Position numbers and translations under genes: made by a program. A stretch of 32,753 nucleotides of DNA. It comes from Oscillospiraceae bacterium. GTDB taxonomy: Bacteria > Bacillota > Clostridia > Oscillospirales > Acutalibacteraceae. A model generated the notes under the pieces. The model ran no database searches. It worked only from the letters and a program-made list of their open reading frames with translations, and had not been told where the DNA came from. Of this stretch, positions 1-9,337 are shown in pieces. Position 1 is the stretch's first letter; every line of letters begins with the position of its first letter. The DNA is taken from NCBI GenBank assembly GCA_015066165.1, contig SVOX01000003.1:1-32753 (forward strand), in the 5' to 3' direction.

Positions 1-32
1 AAAACACCTGCATCCAAAATACAGGTGTTTTT
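1..32 (-). terminator. Rho-independent terminator of the PBP gene
   Basis: Arms AACACCTG and CAGGTGTT form a hairpin with an 11-12 base loop, flanked by A-runs and T-runs on both sides, so it can act on either strand. It lies just past the stop of the leftward penicillin-binding protein gene and is the natural end of that transcript. Confidence 0.85.
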
Positions 33-55
33 AAATTAATTACCGATTATCTTCA

Positions 56-2476
56 TCATCCGCCCGAAGTAGCGGGTTCTGTCGAAGTATTTGAACTCTC
101 ACCCGAAGAAGTTTCAGGTTTCGAAGTTGGTTGACTTGTGGAAGTTTCGGAAGAAGTACTACTTGTTTGAGAAGAAGTCACTTGTGAAGTTTGCGCAGAA
201 GAAGAACTTTGTACAGGTTGACTGGGAACTGCACCTGGTTGAATCTGGCTTTGTGAAGCCGAACTTGAAGAATTTTTATCCTTCTTCTTGTCTTTCTTAT
301 TTTTCTTTTCTTCGTCTTCGTCGGGCTCTAAATAATCTTCTTCTTTTAAGATTTTACCCGGTTTTGTACCGTTTTTATAATAGCCCTCACCTTGACGGTA
401 AACAAGTTCGCTGTCAACAAACTCTTTCTTTTCTAAATCTTTGTGAATTTCATGCATAATTTCACGCCAAATTGACTTTGCGGCACTTGTGTTGTAAACA
501 CGTTGGTTATGGTCAAAACCATACCATACCGAACCAACGTAATAAGGCGTACCGCCAACAAGCCAAGAGTCTTTGGTGTCGCTTGAAGTACCGGTTTTGG
601 CGTATGCTTTCATACTGTAGTTAAAGCCGGCTATTGCCGAACCTGTACCGCCCTTTTTATAAACAACTTCCCTTAGCAAGTGGTTCATTATTGTTGCGGT
701 ATCTTCACCAATGGCTCTTTTACCCTTTTTATCGGCCTCTAATACAACTTTATTATTTCTGTCAACCACTTTGTAGTAAGTGGTTGGTTCAAAATATACA
801 CCGCCGTTGCCAAAAACAGCAAACGCCGCCGCCGACTCGGTTGGAGTTATACCGTAAGTACAACCGCCCAGCGCCAAAGAAGAAGCGTTCATATCATCTT
901 TAACAAGGTGTTTAAAGCCAAGTTTTTGTGTTAAGAAATTGTAAGATTCTTCTAAACCAACTCTTTCAATAAGACGAACAGGAACAGCGTTCATTGAGTG
1001 ACGTAAAGCATAGTTAAGCGGTACTTCACCCAAATATTTGCCAAACCATTCTCTTGGACCGGATTTACCGTATGAATAGTAGTGTTTCACCGGTTTATCA
1101 AGAACAATTCCGGTATAATCGGAAATATCGTTTTCTATTATAAGAGAATATACACCAAGCGGTTTCATTGTAGAACCTGGCTGACGCGGAACGTTGTAAG
1201 CACGGTTAAGACCACGGTTTACCTTCTTTTTACCTGTTCCGCCAACAATACCAACAATATGCCCCTCATAGTCCAAAATTGTCATTGCAGACTGAACGTT
1301 TTCATTTTCACCGTCAGGGCCTAATCTTTTTTCATAAAAATAGCGGTCTTTGTTTTTATAAGTTTTTTCCATTGTCTTTTGAATGGAAGTATTTACGGTT
1401 GAATAAATCTTATAACCGCCGTTATAAAACATTTGCGAAGCTATATCAGCATCACATTTATACTTTTTAGCAAGGTCGTCAATAACGTCTTGAATTAAAG
1501 TATCTGTAAAATAATCGTTTATTTCGCTGTCAAGGTGCTCTTTTTGAGAAAAGTCAAGTTTTACCTTTTCGTAATATGCCTTTTTGCATTCTTCGTAAGT
1601 TATATAGCCCAATTCGTACATTTTGTAAATTACAGTACGCCTACGTTCAGTATTGGCTTCCATGTTTGTTACAGGATTATAGCGAGAAGGGTTTTTAGTT
1701 ATAGCGGCAATAGCAGCGCATTCCGACAAAGTCAGTTCATCAACCTCTTTGCTGAAATAATAGTTTGCCGCAACCTGCACACCGTTAATACCGTTACCCA
1801 AAGCAATTGTATTAAGATATGCTTCCATTATCTGATCTTTGGAAAGTTCACTTTCAACAATGAGCGCTCTTACAATTTCTCTCACTTTACGTTTGTAGAT
1901 TTTTTCATTATCAGACGTGACGTTTTTTATCAACTGCTGAGTAATGGTAGAAGCGCCAAAATCTACCTGACTAAACTTTAAAAATTGGTTTGCAACTGCC
2001 ATAAATGTTCTTTGCCAGTCAACACCGTGATGCTTTTCAAAGTCTTCATCTTCAATGGCGATAAACGCTTTTTGTAAAGTATCGGGAACCTTTTTAATTG
2101 GAATCCAAATACGGTTTTCATCACCGTGAACACGTTTATATTCTTTCCATTTACCCTTTGAATTTTTAGCGTAAATGATGGTAGTCATATTAAGTTCAAG
2201 ATTTCGAATGTTTTGGGCAATTCTTCTTGCCGAAAACAAATCAAACTTATCGTAATTTGCACCGTCGGTAAAAATTGAAGTAAAGAACACAATCAAAACC
2301 AAAATACAAGAAATAAGATTTAATGAATAATTTTTAAGTTCCTGTTTTGATAAGCCCCTGACCCACTTGTAAGCAATTTTCAAATACTTCCAAGCATACG
2401 CCAAGCCAATCAAAACATAATTGTACGCTTTTTTTATGTAATCCCAAGCTAACTTTGCGGTTTTCTTAAAATCCAA
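56..2476 (-). CDS. Class A penicillin-binding protein (bifunctional transglycosylase/transpeptidase)
   Basis: It polymerises lipid II into glycan strands and cross-links them outside the membrane. The longest reading (TTG at 2497) is 813 residues. In that numbering there is a cytoplasmic basic N-terminus, one membrane helix at about 56-76, a GT51 domain with the catalytic glutamate at E149 (motif EDEDFEKHHG) and GASTITQQ at 181-188. The transpeptidase domain has S442-T-M-K445, S501-M-N and K634-T-G-T. The C-terminus from about 728 is a charged Lys/Asp/Glu stretch followed by a Ser/Thr/Gln-rich tail, typical of wall-spanning low-complexity extensions. A stop codon lies two codons upstream of TTG 2497, and no ATG lies nearby. 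TTG at 2476 is preferred because AAGGGA sits 9 bases upstream, whereas TTG 2497 has no ribosome binding site and lies very near the predicted transcription start. The gene is single, divergent from the ABC protein gene. Function is sure; the start is moderately sure. Confidence 0.95.
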   Translation of the reverse strand: MDFKKTAKLAWDYIKKAYNYVLIGLAYAWKYLKIAYKWVRGLSKQELKNYSLNLISCILVLIVFFTSIFTDGANYDKFDLFSARRIAQNIRNLELNMTTIIYAKNSKGKWKEYKRVHGDENRIWIPIKKVPDTLQKAFIAIEDEDFEKHHGVDWQRTFMAVANQFLKFSQVDFGASTITQQLIKNVTSDNEKIYKRKVREIVRALIVESELSKDQIMEAYLNTIALGNGINGVQVAANYYFSKEVDELTLSECAAIAAITKNPSRYNPVTNMEANTERRRTVIYKMYELGYITYEECKKAYYEKVKLDFSQKEHLDSEINDYFTDTLIQDVIDDLAKKYKCDADIASQMFYNGGYKIYSTVNTSIQKTMEKTYKNKDRYFYEKRLGPDGENENVQSAMTILDYEGHIVGIVGGTGKKKVNRGLNRAYNVPRQPGSTMKPLGVYSLIIENDISDYTGIVLDKPVKHYYSYGKSGPREWFGKYLGEVPLNYALRHSMNAVPVRLIERVGLEESYNFLTQKLGFKHLVKDDMNASSLALGGCTYGITPTESAAAFAVFGNGGVYFEPTTYYKVVDRNNKVVLEADKKGKRAIGEDTATIMNHLLREVVYKKGGTGSAIAGFNYSMKAYAKTGTSSDTKDSWLVGGTPYYVGSVWYGFDHNQRVYNTSAAKSIWREIMHEIHKDLEKKEFVDSELVYRQGEGYYKNGTKPGKILKEEDYLEPDEDEEKKNKKDKKKDKNSSSSASQSQIQPGAVPSQPVQSSSSAQTSQVTSSQTSSTSSETSTSQPTSKPETSSGESSNTSTEPATSGG

Positions 2477-2515
2477 TTCATCCCATCCCTTCCGCAAATA
2501 TTATAACTCACAATA

Positions 2516-2544
2516 ATTATAACACCTTTACACAAAATTATCAA
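2516..2544 (-). promoter_or_regulatory. Sigma-A promoter of the PBP gene
   Basis: On the minus strand there is TTGATA (2544-2539), a 17-base spacer and a perfect TATAAT (2521-2516). The predicted start near 2509 leaves a 5' leader of about 30 bases to the TTG at 2476. Confidence 0.75.
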
Positions 2545-2600
2545 TTACTTTTTTATCTATTATTAAATTGTAAATTTTTTCTTAAAAATACCAAATTTTG

Positions 2601-2628
2601 TTGAAAGTTTCACATAAAATATTATAAT
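2601..2628 (+). promoter_or_regulatory. Sigma-A promoter of the ABC transporter gene
   Basis: TTGAAA (2601-2606), a 16-base spacer, then TATAAT (2623-2628). It lies about 35 bases upstream of the ATG, and an AAGGA ribosome binding site is at 2651-2655. It is divergent from the PBP promoter. Confidence 0.7.
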
Positions 2629-2663
2629 AATAGATATAGATAATTCTTGAAAGGACACGTGCA

Positions 2664-5663
2664 ATGTTAAAACTCTCAAATATTAAAAAAGATTATATTA
2701 CCGGAAGCACAAAAGTCGAAGCCCTTAAAGGTGTTAATTTAAGTTTTCGCAAAGCCGAATTTGTATCGGTTCTCGGACAGTCGGGTTGCGGTAAAACCAC
2801 CCTTTTAAATATAATAGGCGGACTTGATAAATATTCAAGCGGCGACCTTTTTATAAACGGTGTTTCCACAAAACATTTCAAAAGCAGAGATTGGGACAAC
2901 TACCGTAACCACTCGGTCGGATTTGTTTTTCAAAGTTATAACCTTATTCCTCATCAATCGGTTTTGCAAAACGTTGAACTTGCACTCTCGCTTTCAGGTG
3001 TTTCAAGAAAAGAACGAAAAAGAAGAGCAAAAGAAGCGCTCGAAATGGTGGGACTTGGCGACCAATTAAGGAAAAAGCCAAGTGAAATGTCGGGCGGACA
3101 AATGCAACGTGTGGCAATTGCCCGTGCTATTGTAAATAATCCGGATATTATTTTAGCAGACGAGCCAACAGGCGCTCTTGACACCGAAACCAGCGTTCAG
3201 GTTATGGAAATTTTAAAAGAAATTTCTAAAGAACGTCTTGTAATAATGGTAACCCACAACCCCGAACTTGCCGAAAAATACTCAACACGTATTATTCGTA
3301 TGTTGGACGGTTTGGTTACAAGCGATTCAAAACCGCTAACAACAGAAGAAATGCAGGAATTTGAACCCAAAAATGAAAAACCAAAAAATACAAAGCGTCA
3401 AAAAATGCCTTCAATGTCGCTTTTTACTTCCTTTTCACTTTCACTCAAAAACCTTTTCACAAAAAAAGGACGAACAATTTTAACTTCGTTTGCGGGTAGT
3501 ATTGGCATTATTGGTATTGCGCTTATTTTTGCGGTTTCTCAAGGTATGACAACCTATATTGACATGGTGCAGGAAGACACTTTGGCTTCATACCCAATAA
3601 CACTTGAAAATCAGTCAATGGATATTTCTTCCCTGCTTGAGACATTTATAGGAACAGCGCATTCGGGCAAAAATCACGAAAAAGATGCCGTTTACCAAAA
3701 GTCTATGGTTTACGATATGTTAAACGCTTTAAACTCGGCAGAAACCAATAAAAACGACCTTAAATCTTTTAAAACGTATCTTGAAAATCAACTGGCAGAC
3801 GATATTGAAAACCCCGAACTCAAACAGGCAATAAACGGTGTTTCTTACACCTATGATTTTGACCTTTTGGTATATACAGAAAATATTGACGGCAGTATCA
3901 TTCGTTCGGATAGCGAGGAACTTATGCAAGAAGTTTTGCTTGAGCATTTTGGTATGGATATGACCACTATTGTTGATATGGGCGCCTCAAGCGGAATGTC
4001 AAAAAATATGATGCCTATGGGTAGTATGAAACTTTGGCAAGAAATGCTTTCAGGCAAAGACGGTTCGCTTATAAGTCCGCTTATCAAAGACCAATACGAT
4101 ATGGTTTACGGTTCTTGGCCAAACGATTACAATGAAATTGTATTAGTACTTGACAAAAACAACGAACTTGACGATATGGCGCTTTACTCTTTAGGTCTTA
4201 AAACTAAAGAAGAAATCGATAAATTAACAAAAGCCGCCATAAAACAAGAAAATATTGAATATGACAATGTCAGTTGGTCTTATGAAGAAATATGCGACAG
4301 AGAATTTCGTGTTATCCTTAATTCCGACTGTTACACCTACGACAAAAAGAACAAAGTTTATAAAGACCTTCGTGAAACAAAAACAGGGCTTAAATATCTT
4401 TACGATAACGGTATTTCCTTAAAAGTTACGGGCATTATCCGTCCTAACGAAGACGCCGTTTCAACAATGCTTACCGGCTCTATTGCTTACACAAAAGACC
4501 TGACTGAATTTGTGGTTGAAAAAGCCCATAAATCAAAAGCAATAAAAGAGCAAAAAAGCAATAAAGATACCGATATTTTTACAAATCTCCCCTTTAGTGA
4601 GAACAGTACAAATCTTACCGACCGTCAAAAGCAAAAAGAGTTTAAAAAGTATTTAAACTCGCTTGACAAAAAGGAAAAAGCCGAAACCTACGTAAAGATA
4701 AAATGCGTTCCCAAGACAGAAGACGTTGACAAATTTGTTGACGACACTATAAAGGACAAAAAACGTAAAGATATTGAAGAAATTCTTCTACCTGTACTCT
4801 CGTCTCAAACGGGTATGAGCGAAAAAGAAATTAAAGAATATCTTTCTTCTATGAAGGACAAAGATTTAGAAGATATTTACTCAACAATTCTTGAAGAGCA
4901 ATATAAAATGCAATATGCCAAGGGTGTTATGGCGCAACTCGCCGTTATGCCTGAAGATATGAAAGCCACCGCATTAGACCAAGAAAAATCAGACTACACC
5001 GTAAAAGAATGTGCCCTTTATTACGACGAAGTTTTAGAGTTTTCGGAGTCATCATACGACAGTAATATGCGAGAACTCGGCTACGTGAAATTAGACACCC
5101 CTTCTACCATAAATCTTTATGCCACCACCTTTGAAGACAAGGATATTATCGAGGCAGCAATTAAAGAATACAATAACGGTGTCGAAGAACTTTCAAAAAT
5201 TTCTTATACCGACTATGTAGGAATTATGATGTCTTCTATCACCACCATAATCAACGCTATAACCTACGTTTTAATTGCCTTTGTTGCAGTATCGCTTATT
5301 GTATCTTCAATTATGATTGGTGTAATAACCTTAATTTCAGTGCAGGAAAGAACAAAAGAAATTGGTATTTTACGTGCTATAGGTGCTTCAAAGCGGAACG
5401 TTTCAACAATGTTCAATGCCGAAACAGTAATAATCGGCTTCACTTCGGGGGCTTTGGGCGTTATCATAACCTATTTGCTGTGTATTCCAATAAATCTTAT
5501 TTTGCACAAACTCACAGGCATTGGAAATCTTAATGCAATTCTTCCGCTCCCCGTGGCGATAGTATTAGTAATTATAAGCGTGTTACTCACAATGCTTTCA
5601 GGACTTATCCCGTCAAGAAGCGCCGCTAAAAAAGACCCTGTTATAGCGCTTCGAACTGAATAA
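2664..5663 (+). CDS. ABC transporter, fused ATPase and FtsX/MacB-type permease
   Basis: One 999-residue chain. Residues 1-225 are an ABC ATPase of the LolD/MacB class: Walker [10 protein letters not shown] at 38-46, Q-loop Q90, signature MSGGQ at 142-146, Walker B with DE at 166-167 and switch H198. A basic linker follows. The permease has one helix at about 271-292, an extracytoplasmic domain of about 560 residues, then three helices in the last 140 residues, ending with the family-typical [10 protein letters not shown]. Type VII ABC proteins of this sort usually drive mechanical work or extrusion in the envelope (peptide export, antimicrobial defence, lipoprotein handling) rather than classical uptake. 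No sensor kinase or adaptor lies nearby, so the substrate cannot be named. The transcript is probably monocistronic, with its own promoter and terminator. Confidence 0.9.
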   Translation: MLKLSNIKKDYITGSTKVEALKGVNLSFRKAEFVSVLGQSGCGKTTLLNIIGGLDKYSSGDLFINGVSTKHFKSRDWDNYRNHSVGFVFQSYNLIPHQSVLQNVELALSLSGVSRKERKRRAKEALEMVGLGDQLRKKPSEMSGGQMQRVAIARAIVNNPDIILADEPTGALDTETSVQVMEILKEISKERLVIMVTHNPELAEKYSTRIIRMLDGLVTSDSKPLTTEEMQEFEPKNEKPKNTKRQKMPSMSLFTSFSLSLKNLFTKKGRTILTSFAGSIGIIGIALIFAVSQGMTTYIDMVQEDTLASYPITLENQSMDISSLLETFIGTAHSGKNHEKDAVYQKSMVYDMLNALNSAETNKNDLKSFKTYLENQLADDIENPELKQAINGVSYTYDFDLLVYTENIDGSIIRSDSEELMQEVLLEHFGMDMTTIVDMGASSGMSKNMMPMGSMKLWQEMLSGKDGSLISPLIKDQYDMVYGSWPNDYNEIVLVLDKNNELDDMALYSLGLKTKEEIDKLTKAAIKQENIEYDNVSWSYEEICDREFRVILNSDCYTYDKKNKVYKDLRETKTGLKYLYDNGISLKVTGIIRPNEDAVSTMLTGSIAYTKDLTEFVVEKAHKSKAIKEQKSNKDTDIFTNLPFSENSTNLTDRQKQKEFKKYLNSLDKKEKAETYVKIKCVPKTEDVDKFVDDTIKDKKRKDIEEILLPVLSSQTGMSEKEIKEYLSSMKDKDLEDIYSTILEEQYKMQYAKGVMAQLAVMPEDMKATALDQEKSDYTVKECALYYDEVLEFSESSYDSNMRELGYVKLDTPSTINLYATTFEDKDIIEAAIKEYNNGVEELSKISYTDYVGIMMSSITTIINAITYVLIAFVAVSLIVSSIMIGVITLISVQERTKEIGILRAIGASKRNVSTMFNAETVIIGFTSGALGVIITYLLCIPINLILHKLTGIGNLNAILPLPVAIVLVIISVLLTMLSGLIPSRSAAKKDPVIALRTE

Positions 5664-5669
5664 ACTTTC

Positions 5670-5700
5670 AAAAAAGTCGGCATTTTTGCCGACTTTTTTA
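5670..5700 (+). terminator. Rho-independent terminator of the ABC transporter gene
   Basis: AAAAAGTCGGCA pairs with TGCCGACTTTTT around a short T-rich loop, followed by a T-tract. It starts 6 bases after the stop codon. Confidence 0.9.
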
Positions 5701-5749
5701 TTTTTTGGTTAATTTTTGAAAAAAAGTACTTCTATTTTATATTATTATT

Positions 5750-5758
5750 TGTTATAAT
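5750..5758 (+). promoter_or_regulatory. Extended -10 promoter of the hydrolase-Mur ligase-Ddl operon
   Basis: TGTTATAAT is a perfect -10 hexamer (5753-5758) with an extended TG motif. No good -35 box is visible at 16-18 bases, which fits an extended -10 promoter. It lies 29 bases before the first start codon of the operon. Confidence 0.55.
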
Positions 5759-5787
5759 AAATATGATTATGTATAGGCGGTGAAAAT

Positions 5788-6546
5788 GTGTTTGTTGATA
5801 TAGACGGTTTAAATATTGAATATTGTGAAGAAGGCGATGGTTATCCTGTGCTTTTGCTTCACGGTTGGGGTGCCTCTTTCGATACCTACCGTGGTATTAT
5901 AAACACCCTTAAAGACCGCCATCGTGTAATTGCACTAAACTTTCCCGGTTGCGGAAATTCCGATACAATGGAAACTCCTTGGGATTTAGATAATTACTGC
6001 GATTTAGTTTTAAAGTTTATGAAAAAGTTGAATATTGAAAATCCAATAATTTTCGGCCATTCCCACGGGGGCAGAGTTACCATTAAACTCGTTGCTGAAG
6101 GTATGGTAAACCCGCCCAAAATCGTATTGCTCGATTCAGCAGGTCTTATCCCTGAAAAAACTCCCCGTCAAAAACGCCGTGCTAAAAACTTTAAACGAAT
6201 TAAAACGTTTTTAATGTTACCCGTTATTAGAAATTTTTCAGGTGGTTTGCTTGAAAAAGCCCGTAATCACTATGGCTCGGCAGATTATAACGCCGCTCCC
6301 TTGGTTTTAAGGCAAACTTTGGTATCGCTTGTAAACACCGATTTGCGTGACATACTTCACAAAATCTCTTGCCCTACTCTTTTAATATGGGGTGAAAACG
6401 ATACCGCAACACCACTTTCAGATGCCAAAATAATTGAAAGCCGTATAAAAGACTGCGGTTTATGTGTAATAGAGGGCGCAGGCCACTTTTCTTTCCTTGA
6501 AAGTCCGTTTAAAGCCCACGCAATTATAAACAGTTTTATAAAATAG
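5788..6546 (+). CDS. Alpha/beta hydrolase, first gene of the Mur ligase/Ddl-like operon
   Basis: A 252-residue soluble alpha/beta-fold hydrolase without signal peptide. It shows the oxyanion HGW at 25-27, the nucleophile elbow G-H-S92-H-G, the acid D205 in WGENDTATP and H233 in GAGHFSF, so the catalytic triad is complete. A short basic cap (KTPRQKRRAKNFKR, about 124-137) sits where the lid is expected. The start is GTG with AGGCGG 7 bases upstream; an overlapping ATG two bases earlier is out of frame. The Mur-ligase gene follows 11 bases later, with its ribosome binding site overlapping this stop, so translation is probably coupled. Substrate unknown. Sequence alone cannot separate esterase, amidase or C-C hydrolase, but the operon suggests a role in handling the ligases' product or acceptor (inference). 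Confidence 0.88.
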   Translation: MFVDIDGLNIEYCEEGDGYPVLLLHGWGASFDTYRGIINTLKDRHRVIALNFPGCGNSDTMETPWDLDNYCDLVLKFMKKLNIENPIIFGHSHGGRVTIKLVAEGMVNPPKIVLLDSAGLIPEKTPRQKRRAKNFKRIKTFLMLPVIRNFSGGLLEKARNHYGSADYNAAPLVLRQTLVSLVNTDLRDILHKISCPTLLIWGENDTATPLSDAKIIESRIKDCGLCVIEGAGHFSFLESPFKAHAIINSFIK

Positions 6547-6557
6547 AGGTTATCTAA

Positions 6558-8132
6558 ATGAATATTTATTTACTTATTTTGTTGGTACTTTCGGCACTAT
6601 GCGCCATATTCTCCTTAACGCAACATTTTCAAATGTTGCAACAAAATTCATATTTCCCATCACGCTATTTCGGGTGGCTTCGCCAAAGTTATAATAAAGC
6701 ATTGTTAGTGGATGCAATATTCTACTTTATTATAACTGCATTTTATCTTTTAAAGTTTTTTAGAATTGGTTGTGTTGCGGCTTTTATAATTCTTTTCTTC
6801 AAATTAAGAAAATCCCGTGACATTCAAAAAACTTCAATCAAACCCTTGGTTTTCACCGACCGCATAAAGCGTATGTACGTTATTGTAATATTGCTTTTCG
6901 CATTACTTATTGGTATATATGCCAAATTCCCAACAACAGTAGTTGCAAGAATAGCAATTACTCTTTGTTTGTTGCTTGGGTTTATAACAATAGCCCTAAC
7001 CTTTGCCGTTTGGGGTATCACTTTGCCAATTGAAAAACGCATTTCAAAATATTATATTGACGACGCCGTAAAGATTTTAAAATCTCGCCCTGACCTTAAA
7101 ATAGTTGGTATTACAGGCAGTTACGGTAAAACAACAACAAAATTTATTTTAACCCGCATTTTAAGTGAGAAATTCAACGTTGTTTGCACACCTCTCAGTT
7201 ACAATACCCCAATGGGTGTAGTTAAAACAATTAGAACCTTACTAAAACCCCAAACTCAAATCTTTGTATGTGAAATGGGCGCCAAAAATATTGGCGATAT
7301 TGAAGAAATTTGCAATATTGCAAATCCAAACTTTGGTCTTATCACTTCGGTAGGACCTCAACACCTTGAAACTTTCAAAACTGTAGATAACGTTTTTAAC
7401 ACCAAGTTTGAACTTGCAAACGCTGTAAAGCAAAATGGCGGTACACTATTTGTTAACGGTGACAGTAAAGAAATTATCAGTCGTATTAAAGATGAATACG
7501 TAACCTACGGCACAAATAAAAAGTTTGATTTTTGCGGTGAAAACCTTTCTTATGGCAGAGACGGTTCACAATTCACCATAAAACTCGGCGGAGAAAAGGT
7601 TAAGTTTTCTACCAAACTTTTAGGTCTTCACAGCATAATTGACATAATAGGCGCTGTATCACTTGCTTTCACTTTGGGTGTGCCTGTTTCAGATATACAG
7701 TTTGCAGTAGCATCTCTCAAACCGGCAGAACACCGCCTTGAATTAAAACCGTTCCAAAACGGCTCACTTCTTATTGACGATGCTTACAATTCCAACCCCG
7801 AAGGTTGCCTTGAAGCAGTTAGAGTGCTTGGTTCCTTTGAAGGAATGAAAAAAGTTATTGTCACCCCCGGTCTTGTAGAACTTGGTGACAAAGAATATGA
7901 ATATAATTATGCATTAGGTAAAGAAGCAGCAAAGAATTGCGATATTATAATATTGGTTGGCAAAAACCGCTCAAAGCCAATGCAAGACGCTGTTAAAGAC
8001 AGTAATTTCAACCCGTTAGGGCTTTACGTTGTTTCAAGTTTTAAAGAAGCAATGTCTGTTTATTCGCAACTTGCCGATAATAACACCGTTGTTCTTTTTG
8101 AGAACGACTTACCCGATAACTATTTGTATTAA
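6558..8132 (+). CDS. Membrane-anchored MurF-like Mur ligase
   Basis: 524 residues. Residues 1-160 contain about five hydrophobic segments (near 2-22, 50-67, 70-83, 106-122 and 128-155) in place of the soluble UDP-sugar-binding domain of normal MurF. The Mur ligase core follows. The P-loop is GITGSYGKTTT (184-194), with E239 in CEMG and H269 in GPQHLE. K283 sits where the carbamylated lysine is expected, R393 is in EHRLE, and the C-terminal domain has DDAYNSNP (407-414) and TPGLVELG. All expected ATP/Mg residues are visible, so it should be an active amide-forming ligase. The closest known chemistry is MurF adding D-Ala-D-Ala to UDP-MurNAc-tripeptide. The membrane domain suggests a lipid-linked acceptor, as for MurT (inference). 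AGAGGT precedes the ATG. Whether this is the only MurF in the genome cannot be judged here. Confidence 0.88.
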   Translation: MNIYLLILLVLSALCAIFSLTQHFQMLQQNSYFPSRYFGWLRQSYNKALLVDAIFYFIITAFYLLKFFRIGCVAAFIILFFKLRKSRDIQKTSIKPLVFTDRIKRMYVIVILLFALLIGIYAKFPTTVVARIAITLCLLLGFITIALTFAVWGITLPIEKRISKYYIDDAVKILKSRPDLKIVGITGSYGKTTTKFILTRILSEKFNVVCTPLSYNTPMGVVKTIRTLLKPQTQIFVCEMGAKNIGDIEEICNIANPNFGLITSVGPQHLETFKTVDNVFNTKFELANAVKQNGGTLFVNGDSKEIISRIKDEYVTYGTNKKFDFCGENLSYGRDGSQFTIKLGGEKVKFSTKLLGLHSIIDIIGAVSLAFTLGVPVSDIQFAVASLKPAEHRLELKPFQNGSLLIDDAYNSNPEGCLEAVRVLGSFEGMKKVIVTPGLVELGDKEYEYNYALGKEAAKNCDIIILVGKNRSKPMQDAVKDSNFNPLGLYVVSSFKEAMSVYSQLADNNTVVLFENDLPDNYLY

Positions 8133-8143
8133 GGAGAGTTTTT

Positions 8144-9337
8144 ATGAAAATCAATGTGGCTTTTGTTTACGGTTGCCGTTCGGTTGAACACGAAGTTTCA
8201 ATAATTTCGGCTGTTCAGGCAATGCGCTCGGTTGACCGTAACAAGTATAAAATCACACCAATTTACGTAACCAAAAACGGTGAAATGTACACCGGTGAAG
8301 ATTTGTTTGAAATTGAAAACTACCGCAACTTACCCGAACTTTTGAAAAAATGCCGTAAAGTATATCTCACCCGTGAAAACGACAACGTGCTTGTGAAATC
8401 GGTTGAAAAGAAACTCTTCAAAAACGAAAAAGATATTGCTATTGACGTTGCTTTCCCTGTTGTTCACGGCACAAACTGTGAAGACGGTACAATTCAAGGT
8501 CTTTTTGAATTTTTAAACATTCCTTACGTTGGCTGTGATATCGTGTCTTCGGCTGTGGGTATGGATAAAGCAATTTTTAAAGACGTTCTTAAAACCGCAA
8601 AACTTCCCGTACTTGACTGTATTTGTATTTATTCTAAAGAATACGTGGCTGATAAAAACGCAGCCGTTAAAAAAATAGAAAAAGAAATCGGTTTCCCGCT
8701 TATTGTAAAACCCGTAAATCTTGGCTCAAGCGTTGGTATTACAAAAGTTAACTCTAAAGAAGAACTTGACAACGCAATGATGCTCGCTTTCAGTTTTACC
8801 GACCGTGTTTTACTCGAACACGCTATAAACAACCTACGTGAAATCAACTGCTCGGTTGTGGGCGACAGCGACCATTGCGAAGCCAGTGTTTGCGAAGAAC
8901 CAATTGCTAATGATGAAATTTTATCTTACCAAGATAAATATTTAGGTGGCGGAAAGCAACAAGGCGGCAGTAAGGGAATGGCATCTCTTGGCAGAAAAAT
9001 CCCTGCCGAACTTTCAAAATCTAAAGAAAAAGAAATTCGTGACCTTGCTTGTAAGGTGTTTAAAGCCATTGGAGCAAACGGCGTTGTTCGTATCGACTTT
9101 ATGATAGATGTTGACACTGACACCGTTTATGCCAACGAAATTAATACTATCCCCGGTTCGCTTGCTTTCTATTTGTGGGAAGCCACGGGTATTAATTACA
9201 CTGCCCTTTTAGACCAACTTATTGAACTTGCATTTAAAAGAGCACGTGCCCGTGACAATATAACCTACACAATAGATACAAATATTCTTTCGGGCGTTTC
9301 CTTTGGTTCAAAAGGTTCTAAAGGAGCAAAAATGTAA
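8144..9337 (+). CDS. D-alanine-D-alanine ligase-like ATP-grasp enzyme (divergent)
   Basis: 397 residues with the Ddl fold. E15 in SVEHEVS matches the residue that holds the first D-Ala, GSSVG is at 194-198, K265-Y266 lies in the omega loop, R316 in VVRIDF, and the metal/substrate loop NEINTIPG is at 331-338. The omega loop is rich in Gly, Lys and Gln (GGGKQQGGSKG). The segment after NTIPG is about four residues shorter than in standard Ddl, and a Tyr falls near the Ser that binds the second substrate's carboxylate. The first substrate is therefore probably D-Ala, while the second may differ (inference). The C-terminal tail has a short GSKGSKGAKM repeat. AAGGAG overlaps the upstream stop codon. 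It is probably the partner that makes the dipeptide used by the preceding Mur ligase. D-Ala-D-Ala, D-Ala-D-Ser or another dipeptide are all possible. Confidence 0.85.
   Translation: MKINVAFVYGCRSVEHEVSIISAVQAMRSVDRNKYKITPIYVTKNGEMYTGEDLFEIENYRNLPELLKKCRKVYLTRENDNVLVKSVEKKLFKNEKDIAIDVAFPVVHGTNCEDGTIQGLFEFLNIPYVGCDIVSSAVGMDKAIFKDVLKTAKLPVLDCICIYSKEYVADKNAAVKKIEKEIGFPLIVKPVNLGSSVGITKVNSKEELDNAMMLAFSFTDRVLLEHAINNLREINCSVVGDSDHCEASVCEEPIANDEILSYQDKYLGGGKQQGGSKGMASLGRKIPAELSKSKEKEIRDLACKVFKAIGANGVVRIDFMIDVDTDTVYANEINTIPGSLAFYLWEATGINYTALLDQLIELAFKRARARDNITYTIDTNILSGVSFGSKGSKGAKM

Noticed and set aside
91-459. A 122-codon plus-strand frame near the left edge
   Set aside because: It is antisense to the low-complexity Ser/Thr/Gln tail of the PBP; its Phe/Leu/Ser-rich product mirrors that repeat composition.
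6558-8132. FPGS or cyanophycin synthetase identity of the Mur ligase
   Set aside because: The DDAYNSNP, VELG and GPQHLE motifs follow the MurF pattern; there is no fused ATP-grasp domain as in cyanophycin synthetase.
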